Of a stretch of 64,000 bases of DNA, positions 28,601-44,280 are shown one piece after another. The notes under the pieces were generated by a model that saw nothing but the letters and a program-made list of their open reading frames with translations, was not told the origin of the DNA and did no database searches. Origin of the DNA: Epiperipatus broadwayi (lineage: Eukaryota; Onychophora; Udeonychophora; Euonychophora; Peripatidae); contig JAQFVV010000003.1 in the NCBI GenBank assembly GCA_028023455.1, positions 1,758,001-1,822,000 on the forward strand, written 5' to 3'. Made by a program: the position numbers and the translations under genes. Within the stretch, counting starts at the first letter, position 1. Each line of letters starts with the position of its first letter.

Positions 28601-29140
28601 GAACTACAGACAGTATCGGACGTATATTAAAATGCAATAATATAGATACAGCATTTTCTGCTCATCAAAAGATCAGCAATATAATAAACAATCTAAGGAT
28701 TCAATCCCTCTTGAATCTCATGGTGTCTATCAAATTTCATGTAAAAATTGTAAAGCTTCTTACATAGGTATGAGTAATCATCGCATAAGTGTTAGGAGAG
28801 ATGAGCGTGCTAATGCAGTTAAACAACACTCATCATCATCAACACTCTCACTCCATACTATAGATTCAGATCCTAAAATTGATTTTTCTAGTACCAAGAT
28901 CATATCCAGATGTCATAATCTTTACCAGTGCAAAATTAGAGAAGCCATTGAGATACTTAAAAAGCCAGATTGTATCAATAAACAAGATGATACATGCAAA
29001 CTTCCTCCTATTTGGAAAGATTTTAAAAAAAAAAACATTCCTAAATTTAACATTTTTGCTATTGGTGAAACTTTAACATTTTTCAAATCGGTGATTGTTG
29101 CGCCTCTACAACCATCTTTCTACCTTTTCTCACACTGTGG
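28555..29140 (+). pseudogene. Penelope-like GIY-YIG endonuclease domain, frameshifted
   Basis: Three successive frames together parallel the endonuclease of the 47-kb copy: VPYVKGTTDSIGRILK and AFSAHQKISNI in one, then the GVYQISC..C..SYIGMSN region in a second, then DFSSTKIISRCHNLYQCKIR and EAIEILKKPDCINK. The GIY-YIG domain supplies the DNA nick that starts reverse transcription in Penelope-like elements. The second strand of the motif is clear as YIGMSN. Frameshifts after SNI and near 28770 make it inactive. Confidence 0.75.
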
Positions 29141-29168
29141 ATGACTTGTGTGACCAAGTCGAAACGTC
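29135..29168 (+). ncRNA. Hammerhead-like motif, Penelope family 1 tail
   Basis: CTGTGGA (29135-29141) is followed by a perfect 6-bp stem GACTTG/CAAGTC (29143-29148 with 29155-29160) and GAAACGTC (29161-29168). This is the hammerhead order of core box 1, helix II and GAAA box. Core box 1 has U where CUGANGA requires A, and one unpaired base precedes helix II. The 47-kb copy has the same substitution. Confidence 0.35.
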
Positions 29169-29235
29169 AGTATATTAATATTAAAAGTTTTTATGGATGA
29201 ACCCACAAAATATGTTTTATATATATTGTAACCTA

Positions 29236-29590
29236 CCAGGAAAATGATGATGGTCACAGGGGGTTGATGAACGATGATGAAGATGATATAAGATGACATA
29301 AAAAAGGGAAAAAAGCAAACTGAGAGATGAAGGATGATGGTGATGATGAAAAGAGAGGAGCTGAGAATGTAAGAAAGGTGAGATGATATGAAAGAATGAA
29401 AGATGGGATTAAAATGAAGAGATGAAAGAAAGATGAATATGAGAAATGAAGAGATGAGAATGAATGATATGAAAGATGAATATGGGAAATAAAGATGATG
29501 ACAATGAAATATGAGATGAAAGAATGGAGATGAAGATGATGATGATGAAAGAAGAGATGAGAGATGAGAAATGGAAGATGAAATGATGAA
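29236..29590 (+). repeat. C-poor GATGA-rich tract
   Basis: About 350 bp made of degenerate GATGA/GATGAAAG/GAGATG units with only a few cytosines on the plus strand. It follows directly after the Penelope-like copy. No reading frame stays open across it. Confidence 0.8.
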
Positions 29591-33054
<3,464 letters not shown>

Positions 33055-33265
33055 ATAGTGTGGTCCTGCTGTCAATAAGTAGGAAGAAACTTACAAAAGC
33101 TCTTGAATGTACTTTATTAAAGGCAAACAAAATCTAATTATTAGTTTAAAAATCTTATAATTTTGAAAAGTATAAACGATACCGGATTATAAGAAAAGAC
33201 GCTATTAACAAAGTAAGTTTTTTTTTATTATTTTGTCCTTAGAAAAATCTAGTCATCTAGTTGAA

Positions 33266-34350
33266 ATGGCGTCTGCAGATAACAATTGTGTTATTAGTAA
33301 AAGAAATAACAATACAGATGTCAAATCAGTTGCAAAAGCCAGTAAGGAAAAAAATCTTATGCAAATATTGCTGCAATGAAACCACAAAAAGCAATATTAG
33401 AAAATATTTTACAGTAAGAGAACACACAAAAAAACGGAAGGGAAGGACAAATAGGCAGATTCAGGAGAGCCAATTCAATAGACATTTTTGAACTAAGTTT
33501 AGAAAATGGAGATGAGACACCTAATCATCTAACAGAACAAACTGAAGATAATTGGACAGAAGAAGAAATTCAAGAAATCAACATCCAGTTTAATAATACA
33601 ATACCGAACAAGTTATATGAATATTTTAAAAAATTCTTTTCTAATAGATCACTAGTGCTCACAATTACAGATAGAAATCTAACATTATATAAATTTCACA
33701 AAGAGTTATTATATCAAAAACTATAAGAAGAAAATTTATGGGACTCAGTCTCAGAAATAGGTGAACATACAAACTCTCGATATATAGCGATACAATTTTT
33801 CAATGAAAATCAAAAAATGAGATTCAAATCACAAATAAAAACAATGAGTGGATATGTAATGATTATTGTTGATGAAAATCTGCAAAATTATTGTTCAGGA
33901 ATCATTAAAAATGCATATTTTGGATTTAGCTTTCATGATTTCAAAAGTATGGTCCAACCCTTTGGTCATGCCATATACATTAAACAAATTTGTGCAATGA
34001 TACACCTACTCTTATATATACCAACAGTTATCATTTTAAGATAAATCTGCACCAGCATATTAAGCCAGAAGAAATTCCAAGGCAAATTATGGATCAGGGA
34101 GCAGTGTTATACCTAAACAATAAAGGGCTAAGACCACAATGTTTTAGCTGTGGAGAAAGAAGCTATTTGATTATAGTCTGTCCAAAGAATGAAAATAATA
34201 AAGGATTTGATTTATCAGAAGAAAGACTAGAAAAGAAAACAAGCTATAAACAAAGGGATATAAAGCAAATATTGACATTGGAAGTGGTAATTCAGGGAAG
34301 TGAAAAGGAAAAAAATCTATACAAACACATATGAATACAGATAAGCAAGA
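33266..34350 (+). pseudogene. LINE ORF1 (gag-like, zinc-knuckle), frameshifted
   Basis: An ATG at 33266 opens MASADNNCVISKRNN. After a shift the reading continues as RKKILCKYCCNETTKSN, then IDIFELSLENGDETPNHL and LVLTITDRNLTLYKFHKE to a stop near 33725, then YIAIQFFNENQKMRFKSQ and FGFSFHDFKSMVQPFGHA. A last shift leads to KPEEIPRQIMDQGAVLYLNN and the knuckle CFSCGERSYLIIVC (about 34140-34182). The knuckle has CX2CX4YX4C spacing, with Tyr in place of the usual zinc-binding His. ORF1 of this type packages LINE RNA. At least three frame breaks are present. Confidence 0.7.
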
Positions 34351-34936
34351 AAGTGAAACTGCAAATGAAAATAATGATGATAATAATATTGGTGAGATTC
34401 TAGATTCTTCATTAAGGTTGAAAGAAAAAGTGTGCCTAAAGATAAATAATACAAAAGTAAAAGAAAAAAAAGGGAATGATATAAAATGCATGCGGTTAAA
34501 GCTTTAGAAAAAATATAGACAAATACACACACAAAAAATATGTTGATGGAAAGCAATATTATGAAGAGAATATGAATTTGGACAAAGAACTGGAATTAAC
34601 TAAAAAAAAAAAAACAAAGAACTAGGAATAATATGAATATTGTGATTACTCAAACAATATTGCCAAATATGCAGCAAGCTACTCAGGGTAATATTGAACA
34701 AAAAAGAAAGCCAGGAAGGCCCTTAAAAAACAGAAAAACAGGCAAAAAACTAAAATTAGGAGAGCTTATGTTTGATGACACAGGAGAATGGTATTGAATG
34801 GAGAGATATACTGATGTTGAAACTGAAAGTGAGTTTGAAGATGCACAAGATTTACAATTGATAGACAGCCTAAGATAAGTATAATTAAAGAGAAAGTAAA
34901 TTCAAATAAATTCAAAATAAAAAGTAAATTTTATAA

Positions 34937-35800
34937 ATGAAAATTAAAATTGCTTCTTTTAATGTACAGGGTTTGAATTCAATAGAAAAAAATATTTAAG
35001 TTGAAACAATGGATCAGGGAAACAAAACCTCATATAATGGGACTGCATGAAACCAAAATTTATGCAGGGTCACAAATTGATCCAGCAAAATTTCTAAATA
35101 GTGAGGGCTTTGTCTACCTCTTCATCAGCTGAGGCAGGTCTTTTGATAGCTACTGCTTGCCAGTTTACCAATTTTCAAATCATATACATTGATGCAAATC
35201 TATTAATCATTACTTTATTTCACAAAATAATTAAAATAAATGTAATCTTTGTTTATATGCCATTGCAAAAATATAAAATAAATACAATAATTGCCACAAT
35301 TAATTCAACACCGGGATCTACAGCTAATCCAACAATTTTGATCGGAGACTGCAATGTAACATATGATGAGTTTGTAAATAAGTGGATACATAAATTATTA
35401 GTTTCATTGATGAGTGCAAGGGGTTTCTTACCTGAAGATGCTGTTTCATTTCATAATAGTCGATTTTCAGCATTAATTGATCTTTGTTTTTACTCTCCAG
35501 TGTTTCATCATCTAATAAGCATGAAGTTAATCCTATCAGCAATTTCTGATCACTCAGCAATTTCTGATCACTCAGCTCAGTTCATATCAATTGACCTCAG
35601 TGATATACAAGTCTCTAGACTGCCACTAACTAGAACAATAAGAATGTTGATTCCAACCTTAATACCCAAATTTATTTTTTCAGAGACTTATATTATGTGG
35701 AATAAGATGACCTTTAACCCAATACAGCAATATTTACCTTACATTAATATCTTATCATTTAACATTAATCATATAGTAAAAAATCAGCCACCTCTCTAAA
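34937..35800 (+). pseudogene. LINE ORF2, apurinic-type endonuclease domain
   Basis: An ATG at 34937 opens MKIKIASFNVQGLNS, the usual first endonuclease motif. After a frame break, PHIMGLHETKIYAGSQI supplies the catalytic Glu motif, and later INVIFVYMP, ILIGDCNVTYD (GDxN motif) and SALIDLCFYSP follow. The terminal SDH motif is present and duplicated in tandem, from an 18-bp repeat at 35539-35574. This domain nicks the target DNA for target-primed reverse transcription. Two frame breaks lie between the start and the GDxN motif. Confidence 0.8.
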
Positions 35801-35955
35801 GAGTTGTTGAAGCTTGCAGAACAAATTCATAAACATATTGTGGCAATAACCCCTACTCAACACCCACAGAAACATATACATATACTAACAAATGCTTATA
35901 ACAAGGCATGTAAAACACTGAAGAGCTATTTAAAAAATAAAGTAGAATATGCCTA

Positions 35956-37020
35956 ATGCATCAACACACATGGACTTGGCAATACATTAGATGGGAATTA
36001 GGGCAGGGACCTGAAATCAAAGTGCCATTAGCAATTAAAATCAACAATGAAACATTTACTGGAAATAATATGATCTTACCAATTCTTAACTATTTCAAAG
36101 ATAAGCTGGGACCAGGGAAATTGATACAATACCAGCCAAATGTATTTGAAATGGCAGATATTGAATCACCATATGTAATAGATGATTTTATAATAAAAAT
36201 GAATGAAATGCCCAACAACTGTCACCCAGGAAGCACTGGAATTCCACTGTTCATATTAAAGCACCTTGACAAGCTGACTAGCAATTGCCTGTGCCAGCTG
36301 GGAAATTATTTATCACAGGGAATAATAACAATGGAGGGAGTTAATATGATTGTGATGGTGCTGTTTAATAAAAAAAGAAACCTAACCCTTTGTTATCAGA
36401 AATAAGGCCAATATCAATGGGTCCATTGCCCATAAAGATTTTAGAGAAAGTATTTAAAGATAAAATAGAACCATTTATTTTGCCGATGATTTCTCTAGCT
36501 CAATTTGCAAAAAAACATTCATCTACCACACAAGCTGCTATGTTATTTAAGGCTATTTTGACATCAGTTAGAGAAAAGAAAAGATATAGTCCGATTGTTG
36601 TTTAGCTGGATATTGCCTTGGCTTTTGACAATGTTGATATATCTATACTGTTGAGATTATTGAATGACAGTGAAATGCCAAAATCACATATATATGTTAT
36701 AGCAAATTTACTCTTAAATCATGAGCTTCACATTACCCTAAATGGCAGAAAATCGTCAGCTTTCATACCAACTAAATCACTTTCACAAGGGTCCCCACTT
36801 AGTGCCATCTTATTCATTTTATATATAAATCCCCTTCTTGTTCGACTACAACAGGCATTTGAGGGAATGGAGAGCCAGGAACAGGTCAAAAATTGACCTG
36901 CATTGCATACATGGATGATATTACAGTTTTCATACCAAAACTACAGATGATTTTAGAAGAATACTCAAAGGAATTTAAACTAGGTTTCAATCCAGAAAAA
37001 CAGCAGCATGGACCATATTC
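35956..37020 (+). pseudogene. LINE ORF2, reverse transcriptase palm
   Basis: Motifs in order across four frame segments: NEMPNNCHPGSTGIPLFILK (about 36200-36260), RPISMGPLPIKILEKVF, LAQFAKKHSSTTQAA, LDIALAFDNVDISILL (catalytic Asp, about 36610), SLSQGSPLSAILFILYINPL (about 36780-36830), then CIAYMDDITVF (about 36900) and KLGFNPEK. YMDD replaces the FADD/YADD usual in LINEs. A stop lies directly before LDIALAF, and frame changes occur near 36390 and 36895. It is inactive. Confidence 0.85.
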
Positions 37021-38057
37021 ATGAGAAGGCCATGTACATCCATTTTCCAGGCAAATCCAGGCTCATTCCTTGGGTTTCCATTCCATCTGGGGACTGCTGG
37101 CATGAGATGTCATTTGCAGAACAAATTGAAAAATGAAATCCAGAAAATAGCAGACTCTCTAGCCAATACCTACATGTCAGTGTATTCTAAGATTCAATTA
37201 ATTAATAGTTTGATGATGACTAAGATAGTTTACTTTATGCCAGTGGTTGTTTTCTCACAGACTTTTATCTCTAAAATTAAGACCATTTGCAATCAGCTAC
37301 TATGGTCAAGAAAAGTCGTGGCAATATCAATGGCAAAACTATGTCAACCACTGAATAAAAATAGTTTGGGATTACATGATATTGATATTTTTGACAAACA
37401 GAAAATGAGGAACAATATAATTGATATTGTTAAACAATTTCCAAAAATTAAGCAGCTCATAGAGGTCATTCCAACTGATAAACCACCACCAAAAAAATTT
37501 ATCATATTTTGAACAATGAAGATAACACAATTGCTTTGGAACCAATACTGGGAATTAATAATAATAAACAACTGGTCAAAAGGTATAAATTATGGGCATT
37601 AGAATGAAAGGTTTTTAATTTTCTGATAAAACTTAACTTATCTGCATTACCTACCACAAATTTTCTTTGCCATAAAAGATTGTATACATCAAATGATCCC
37701 TTTTATGGTTTATGCCATCGAGCTGAGGAAACCCTATCACATCTGATATATCACTGTGAGGGACTAAGGCAGATAAGAAATCTGATAACTAGAAATTACA
37801 GGAAGTCTAATGTAACAATGCATCAATTAATTTCTGCATTTAGTGAGGAATTAACACCAAGTATCAGGGCAGCAACCTTTGTGCTATATGCATACTGGTG
37901 TACTAGATGCACCTTCCTAATTGGTAACAATTCTAGGAGGCATCCAGCTACTTTTTCAAATAAACTCACAATGATACAGAAAAGGGATAAGACACTGGCC
38001 AGACCTGATATTTATACAGCAACCTGGTCATTACTTAAGATTAGATCAATGTTATAG
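37021..38057 (+). pseudogene. LINE ORF2, thumb and C-terminal Cys-His region
   Basis: The first segment (37021-37512) contains FLGFPFHLG, YMSVYSKIQLINSLMMTKIV and LGLHDIDIFDKQKMRNN, the layout after the palm in many APE-type LINEs. After a gap with broken frames, 37680-38057 contains CHRAEETLSHLIYHCEGLRQ, a C..ET..H...HC motif typical of ORF2 C-termini, where it may bind nucleic acid. The usual preceding C..C pair is partly lost. Confidence 0.75.
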
Positions 38058-38296
38058 TGACAAAAATGATAAAGCTCTTAGGAACCAGTATAGTGTGTTT
38101 TTTAGGACACATTTAAAAGAAATATAGGCAGAATGCACAGTCTAGGATATTATATGTAGACAAGAACTATGTTTTATGTAAATCCATAAAGAACTCTATC
38201 AAAAATCACAAAAATTTGTAATCAACTTGTAGCAGTCAATTTATTATGTAACCACTAATGTTGTATTCTTTTGAGACAATAAAAGCCTTTTGAAAC

Positions 38297-38381
<85 letters not shown>

Positions 38382-38460
38382 GTAATAATAATAATAATAA
38401 TAGTAATAATAATAATAAGAAGAAGAAGAAGAAGAAAAAGAAGCAGAAGCAGCAGCAGCC
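38297..38460. repeat. (AAT)n microsatellite at the LINE 3' side, grading into AAG and CAG
   Basis: AAT units with occasional TAG run to about 38418, then AAG to about 38443, then AAGCAG/CAG to 38460. An AATAAAA lies at about 38278, just before the array. The array may be the LINE tail, the split target microsatellite, or both. Confidence 0.9.
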
Positions 38461-40440
38461 AGCAACAAAAAAAGGCAAATAACAATTTATTCAGCTGATA
38501 TTATCATTATGTAATCCTGGGATTTACTTAAACAATAATATAGCTTCATTTTTATTCATTTCTTTTTTAAAAAAGAACACATTTTTAAGCATTTTTAAAA
38601 AAATTTACTTGCATAAAATACTAAGATGCTTCCAAGTTATTTCTTTATACTTTTTTAAAATAAAAGTGCAAGCAATTTGTCAGTAGAGAATTCAGAATGT
38701 CTAATGTCTTTAGAATAACTTCTACTAAGATTTAAGGTATAGACATAAGCAAAAAAAATTCTCACAATTTTTTTTCACTCGCAAACTAAATTCTTCAATT
38801 ACAAATTAAAAGAAAAGCTCCAGCTGAGTAAACATTTTAGATCATTATTAATATAATATAAGCACTCTTTTTTTTAAATTCTTCCTTAAATAGTTGCGGT
38901 ACAAAATATTCTATATCAGTTTAGAAGCAGATGAATTAACATAACGAAGAATGTTTTGGTTAGTGTCAGGCAAAATTAATATAATGTGGAAGATTTGAAT
39001 TAGCAATAGATGCAATTAACACAAGCATATTTAAACTTTTAAAATATATAGTTAAGTCTTTATACATTTTTAATTTTCCTCTTTTTAGTTTTAATTTATT
39101 TAATGAATAACTGAATAAATGTAGACTATATAGTTCTGTGCAAGAATAGTAATTTAGCAATAAATATAACTGTATATATTTTAAATTTATTTCATAGAAG
39201 ATAATATTTACATAGTTACTATTGAAGATAGAATAAGTAAAATTTTCTCCCAGCATTTTTACAAGTTTTTAAAAGTAATTGAAAATTAGATGACAAGAAA
39301 TGAGTTACCTATTTTTTTAGCAGTCATACATTGTAGATATGAAATACTTAAATATAATTTACAATACTTTTTTTTAAATAATAAGATTTTAAAAATAATT
39401 AATACTCTTTTTTAAACTTGTCCTAGAGAAGACTTCAAAAATAATTCAGGATCCAACAACTAAAAAGAAAAAGAAAACTTCTCTCTTATATCAATTTTTT
39501 TCTTATTTCCCTCCTAAATTTCAGTCTTTGAAACAAGCAATAAACACAACTTTTTTTTAAAAATCAGCTGGAAGACCGATCGATTAATAAATGATGTCAG
39601 AATGATCTAGATATCTATCATGTGATATAATGACCTTAATTTAAAAAGTTAATAATTAGTTGCTTTTATAATATTAACAAAAAAATATTACATAAAATAA
39701 AAATAGAAATACAGATATAAAATTAAAACTTGTCCCATTTATTAATTGATACACTTTTAGAATTTACATTCCAAAATTCAAATTAATAATTATTTTATTA
39801 ATTCTCTTGGTTTTTTTAAAATTAATATTATAGCTAATTATTTATTCATTTTCTGTTTTTTTAATGAGTTGACATAATGCAAACAGACAGTTTAACTAAT
39901 TTAGAAAACATTTTTTAATCTGTCCATGCATGCAAACATTCACACTGGGAAGTGGCCTTTAACTTGATCTTTAATTTATCTTTAAATATTTAATTATAAT
40001 TTGTAATGACTGCAAATAAAAATATTTGGGAATATTATATTAAAATAGCTTTTAACAAGTTAAGGCTAATTGACACTAAATATTAAATTATGATCTGAAT
40101 GTTTTAAAATAATTAAAGATTAATTTTAAATCAATTTCATATTATTTACCCTAGTTATAATATTAGTTCAGTTATTAGGCTACAAACTAGAAATAAACAA
40201 AATAAAAGATATCTTATGACACAGATAACATTATCTATTATCATTTTAAGTAGTAACTCAAATATTTACTTTGAGAGAAATGCTATATTATACCTCCCAC
40301 ACAACAATATATATATATATATATATATATTATAACACCCACCGTTTGTTACAATATATATATATATATATATATGGCTTACTTTCAAATATAATTATAT
40401 CAACTTATCACATATAACCACATTACCAATTATTTTACAT
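38461..40440. other. AT-rich noncoding region
   Basis: No gene recognised. Short TA runs at about 40307-40330 and 40353-40375 lie just before the inverted repeat; the second begins GTTACAATATAT at 40348. Confidence 0.45.
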
Positions 40441-40630
40441 CATTAATTAATCCATTTTTATAAAATCTTTATTCTTTGTACAATGCTTACATAACACCCA
40501 TCAACATCAACAGTTTTGATTGTCCCTGCAATCTTCTTCAGAACTGTAAAATATATACATATATACATAAATATAAATCACACAAACTATATATAAATTA
40601 TATACAAATTATATAACCTTATAAAATCCA
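40441..40630 (-). repeat. 190-bp inverted repeat, left arm (Penelope-like tail family 3)
   Basis: Reverse complement of 44281-44470 with about nine differences over 190 bases. It carries the hammerhead-like motif on the minus strand (about 40511-40541), with the GAAA box mutated to AAAA. ATATATTGTAAC follows at 40640-40651, mirroring GTTACAATATAT at 40348. Confidence 0.85.
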
Positions 40631-42036
40631 TATGTATATATATATTGTAACTGTTCGATTGCTGTCCCAACTACATAATATCACCAAAACATAAGTGCGC
40701 TAAGAATTGTAACCTCGATCACCGATCAATTCCCGCTGCACATTGTCAGCTATTAAGAGCTGTAACCAAAAGCATATCATGCCATCTATATTATGCACCA
40801 AAGACCACAACCAAAATCTGGAGCAACTTACCACAGACCAAACTAATGATATAACATAAACTTTTTATGGTTTAATTTGATCGCAGCCAGGGTGTACCGC
40901 GAAGACCTATCATAGTAGTATGATAAAATACATTAAACAAATTATAAGTATGTAATGTTATTATCTTTCAAACCTTAATTTGCGATTTTCATTGTATGAG
41001 ACCCGATGGCCGACCATGTACAAGATGGCATAATTTGTGGAACTACATAAGATTATGAAATTTTAAACCATCTATATGATTTTTAATACAAATGCTAGTC
41101 CAGGTAAAGCTTTACAATAAATAAACATAAATACTTGGGTTCTTTTTTTATAGTTTACTATATCACTGAGACTCTTATTATACTGACAAATGACAATTTA
41201 AAAACGTTAAGTAAATATATTCAATCATGTCATTATCTGGTAAATCTGTTTACAGGGTTTAATAATCAATTTATATTGTATACTAGAATCAACTACGCAA
41301 AGCTAAAATGATGGAAAAGGTAAATGGGATTTTATTGTACCTTACACATCATAAACTACCAAAGACGAAAAGCATCCAAATGTTTTCTCAAAATATTACT
41401 AAACTCTTATATCATGTTGACGATAGTATGTACTTCAATGTATGCTCTATCCAAGGTTTATGATTTCTGATTTTACGAATGACAAATAGCAACGGCACAG
41501 TAAGTTTAATTATAAATCAATGTTTATTTACAAATTTATGAATAATAAGTAATTAATTCTAATGTTATAATTAAAGACATAAATAAACATATAAAATAAA
41601 TAAATTATAATTCCATCGACTTTCTTCAATAACATATCATAGGTACGGTTTTTAAAAACCTAATCATACCTTATATTTCAATTTTATATAATGAATGTAT
41701 TGAGGAAATTATACTAAATTCAACATCAACTCATGAAACATCTAATGTCATTTCCAGATTCAATAAATCTATACCTTGAACTTATAATAATATAATAAAT
41801 AATATTATATCTGTAGGATTTAGCTATAATGCAATCATTAAATAAAGTGAAAATTTAAACTTACATTCAGGTAAATAATAATCAACCAACAGTTAATTAT
41901 TATGAGGTAACTTGAATAGAATGTCCTGCTACAATTTAATGATCTAACTTATAAATTATACTTACAAATGGAAGAAGATGATTTAGCAGAATAACTAAAA
42001 TACTTTGCCCAACTTATATCTATGAAGTAAAACCAT

Positions 42037-42223
42037 ATTCCTGTGGATGCATTCATCTACACATAGGAATTAAATAACACTAAACGCTTTGTGGATTTAT
42101 ACACCATCATAAAGTAATAAGTATAATTACACAATTCCGTGGATTAACCACCAGCGTAGGAATGAGTGTAAAATACAAAAAATGGCAATTAAGTAATCTG
42201 CGGATTAACCACCGGCACAGATT
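42037..42223. repeat. Array of four imperfect hairpin units
   Basis: Four short imperfect palindromes lie at 42037-42070, 42087-42114, 42134-42163 and 42195-42223. Units 3 and 4 share GGATTAACCACC; unit 2 has GTGGATTTATACACC and unit 1 GTGGATGCATTCATC. Each is closed by complementary ends (ATTCC/GGAAT in 1 and 3, CTTT/AAAG in 2, AATCTG/CAGATT in 4). The closing bases differ while complementarity is kept. Confidence 0.55.
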
Positions 42224-42670
42224 AATTCCTTTTAACATTATAAAACAACATTACTATTTACTTCACATTAAAGTGCAAAATCATCATCCTCAGTTATTCT
42301 GACCATTCAGAAAACACTAACATTTTAGCAAATGTGGGTTCTTGCATAATAAAATGTTACACTAATCAGGACAACTAATGTACTAACTTATCTTGCTTAA
42401 AATAAAACATATGTAATATAATATAAGTAACATTAGTATAGGAATAGAAATCTGGAAAGACTCACAAAATACCTCATGAAAAATTGATACATCTCATAAA
42501 TTCATTTAGTACTTTTCAAGCTTTTTCGCAAGCGCTATTCTCTTGAATAAGTATTTTATTCAACCCCTATTAATTTAAACTTAATAAAATATAACTTATG
42601 AACTTCACATGCAAGTTCATATAACGGTAAAATTAAAGTAATGCATTATTCATCAAATACATAAAATCTA

Positions 42671-42780
42671 ACAGGTGTGTGTGTGATATAAATTAAATGT
42701 ATAGCATTTTATAGTTCAATACATGAATTCTAGCAGGTGTGTGTATCTCAAATTAAATTGTATAGCATTTTATAACTACA
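42671..42780 (+). repeat. Two-copy tandem repeat, about 60 bp
   Basis: CAGGTGTGTGTGTGATATAA recurs as CAGGTGTGTGTATCTCAAAT, each followed by TTAAAT(T)GTATAGCATTTTATA. Degenerate tandem duplication. Confidence 0.7.
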
Positions 42781-44280
42781 AATATGATCCGTGAAATCCA
42801 TGTACGATGTGTCGAACAATAAATATACGAAGTAATAGCTGCAATTATAGTTGAATTCCATACATGTAATTTTATCCATTTGTATTAGTTATTATAAGCA
42901 CTATTAAATTAACGATTTTACGTGGCTCCATAAACATGAAACAATTCCAAAATATGACACGCAGAGTTTAAATGAAAATGTTTTTTCATAAGTTATTAAT
43001 TTCTACATTTCTCTATTAAAACTGTTCCAAGTTTATCACATCCATGCTAATATGTATTTATCCACGCTTAAATCTAGGAATACTAATTATAGCTATTAAT
43101 TTAATCATTCCAAACTGACGATAAAATTAGAAAATAGCTTTAATTAATTATTTGAAGACTGTTTTTATTATCCAAATGGTAAACAAATTAACTAGCAAAT
43201 ATATTACTGGCATTGCAAAGTTAAATATCGATCAATACTATATTTTTTATTAAAATTATAAACGGAAATATTAAACTATGTTAATAACTTTAACATTTTA
43301 CTTTAATTTAAACTTCTTTTTTAAAAAGCAAATTTTCATATTTATAAAACTTCTGTAATTAAAACACTTATTTAATTTTTCCAAATTGTAGAATAATAAA
43401 TATTTTAAAACATACCAAAATCTTGCAATTAATTCTGCTTTTAAACTGGAAAGCTCTGACATATTTCAAATGTAATATTGGAAAATTATTATTAGTGATT
43501 TGATCCACCTGGTTAGCCGACTTGAACAGACTATTAAATTTAGCAATTCATCTTATTATTAAATACCACTATGTTATTTTTACATTTATAGAAAACTCTG
43601 TGGTAATCCGTTTACTTGTTAACTATTTTAAAATAAGCTTATCATATTTACACCATTTGCCTTTTACCATTTTCTTTTTTTTTTCTCCCTCCAAAGCAAC
43701 ACTATCAGACGATCTTTTGTTTTAAATTCACGCTCCTTTCTTTTTTACATTGAAACACATACGTAATTACTGTATTTATTTTTAATAATTAAATTTAGTT
43801 GAACAAATGGTTTTTTTAATTCAATGGAAATAATTTTTAAGACCATTTTAAACAAATAAAAATTATTATTATTTTTAATAATATTTTACCAAATTTAATG
43901 TGTTGTCAAAATTTTTTAAAAAGTTAAACATTTTGATATGAATTAGTATATGGAAAGAAGCAATTTAAATTTATTAAAATAATATAGACAACAAGTAAGG
44001 CAAAATATTACCCATTCTCTCTAATAAATTATTTTGAATATAAGAGAGTAATCTGTTCAAAGTGCAAATCAAGCCAATCAAATCAGCAAAAGAAGATAGA
44101 GAAATTTTTATACCAGTTACATCAATTATTATATTTTATACTAAAATATATATTATATAAAAATATACAAATATTATAAAAATATAACTTGTATATCCCC
44201 TCAAATACATGAATACTCATAAAATAAAATAAACCTTCTAACACCTTAATTTTAATCTTTTCCCTTTTTCTTTTTCATTA

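Larger units (their letters stand above)
28290..29231 (+). mobile_element. Penelope-like element family 1, 5'-truncated copy
   Basis: Homologous to the minus-strand copy at 47231-48557 but more truncated at the 5' side. It starts within the reverse-transcriptase thumb, runs through the GIY-YIG endonuclease, and ends in the same tail: a hammerhead-like motif, TATTAATATTAAAAGTTTTT, GGATGAACCCACAAAATATG and a short TA run before TTGTAAC. It is broken by several frameshifts. A TA run lies at its 5' side. Confidence 0.85.
40631..44280. other. AT-rich segment between the inverted repeats
   Basis: No transposase or reverse transcriptase is visible in 3.65 kb. It holds an array of hairpin-like repeats (42037-42223) and a two-copy tandem repeat (42671-42780). 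A frame at 43522-43725 is featureless. Confidence 0.45.

Noticed and set aside
34171-34556. Minus-strand frames opposite the plus-strand LINE ORF1
   Set aside because: Antisense shadows of the A-rich ORF1 coding strand; no domain.
42037-42223. CRISPR-like array
   Set aside because: Units are imperfect palindromes with variable ends and only four members in an animal-type genome; there are no cas genes and no identical repeats.
40631-44280. A Penelope-like polymerase between the inverted repeats
   Set aside because: I looked for palm or GIY-YIG motifs on both strands of the spacer and found none.
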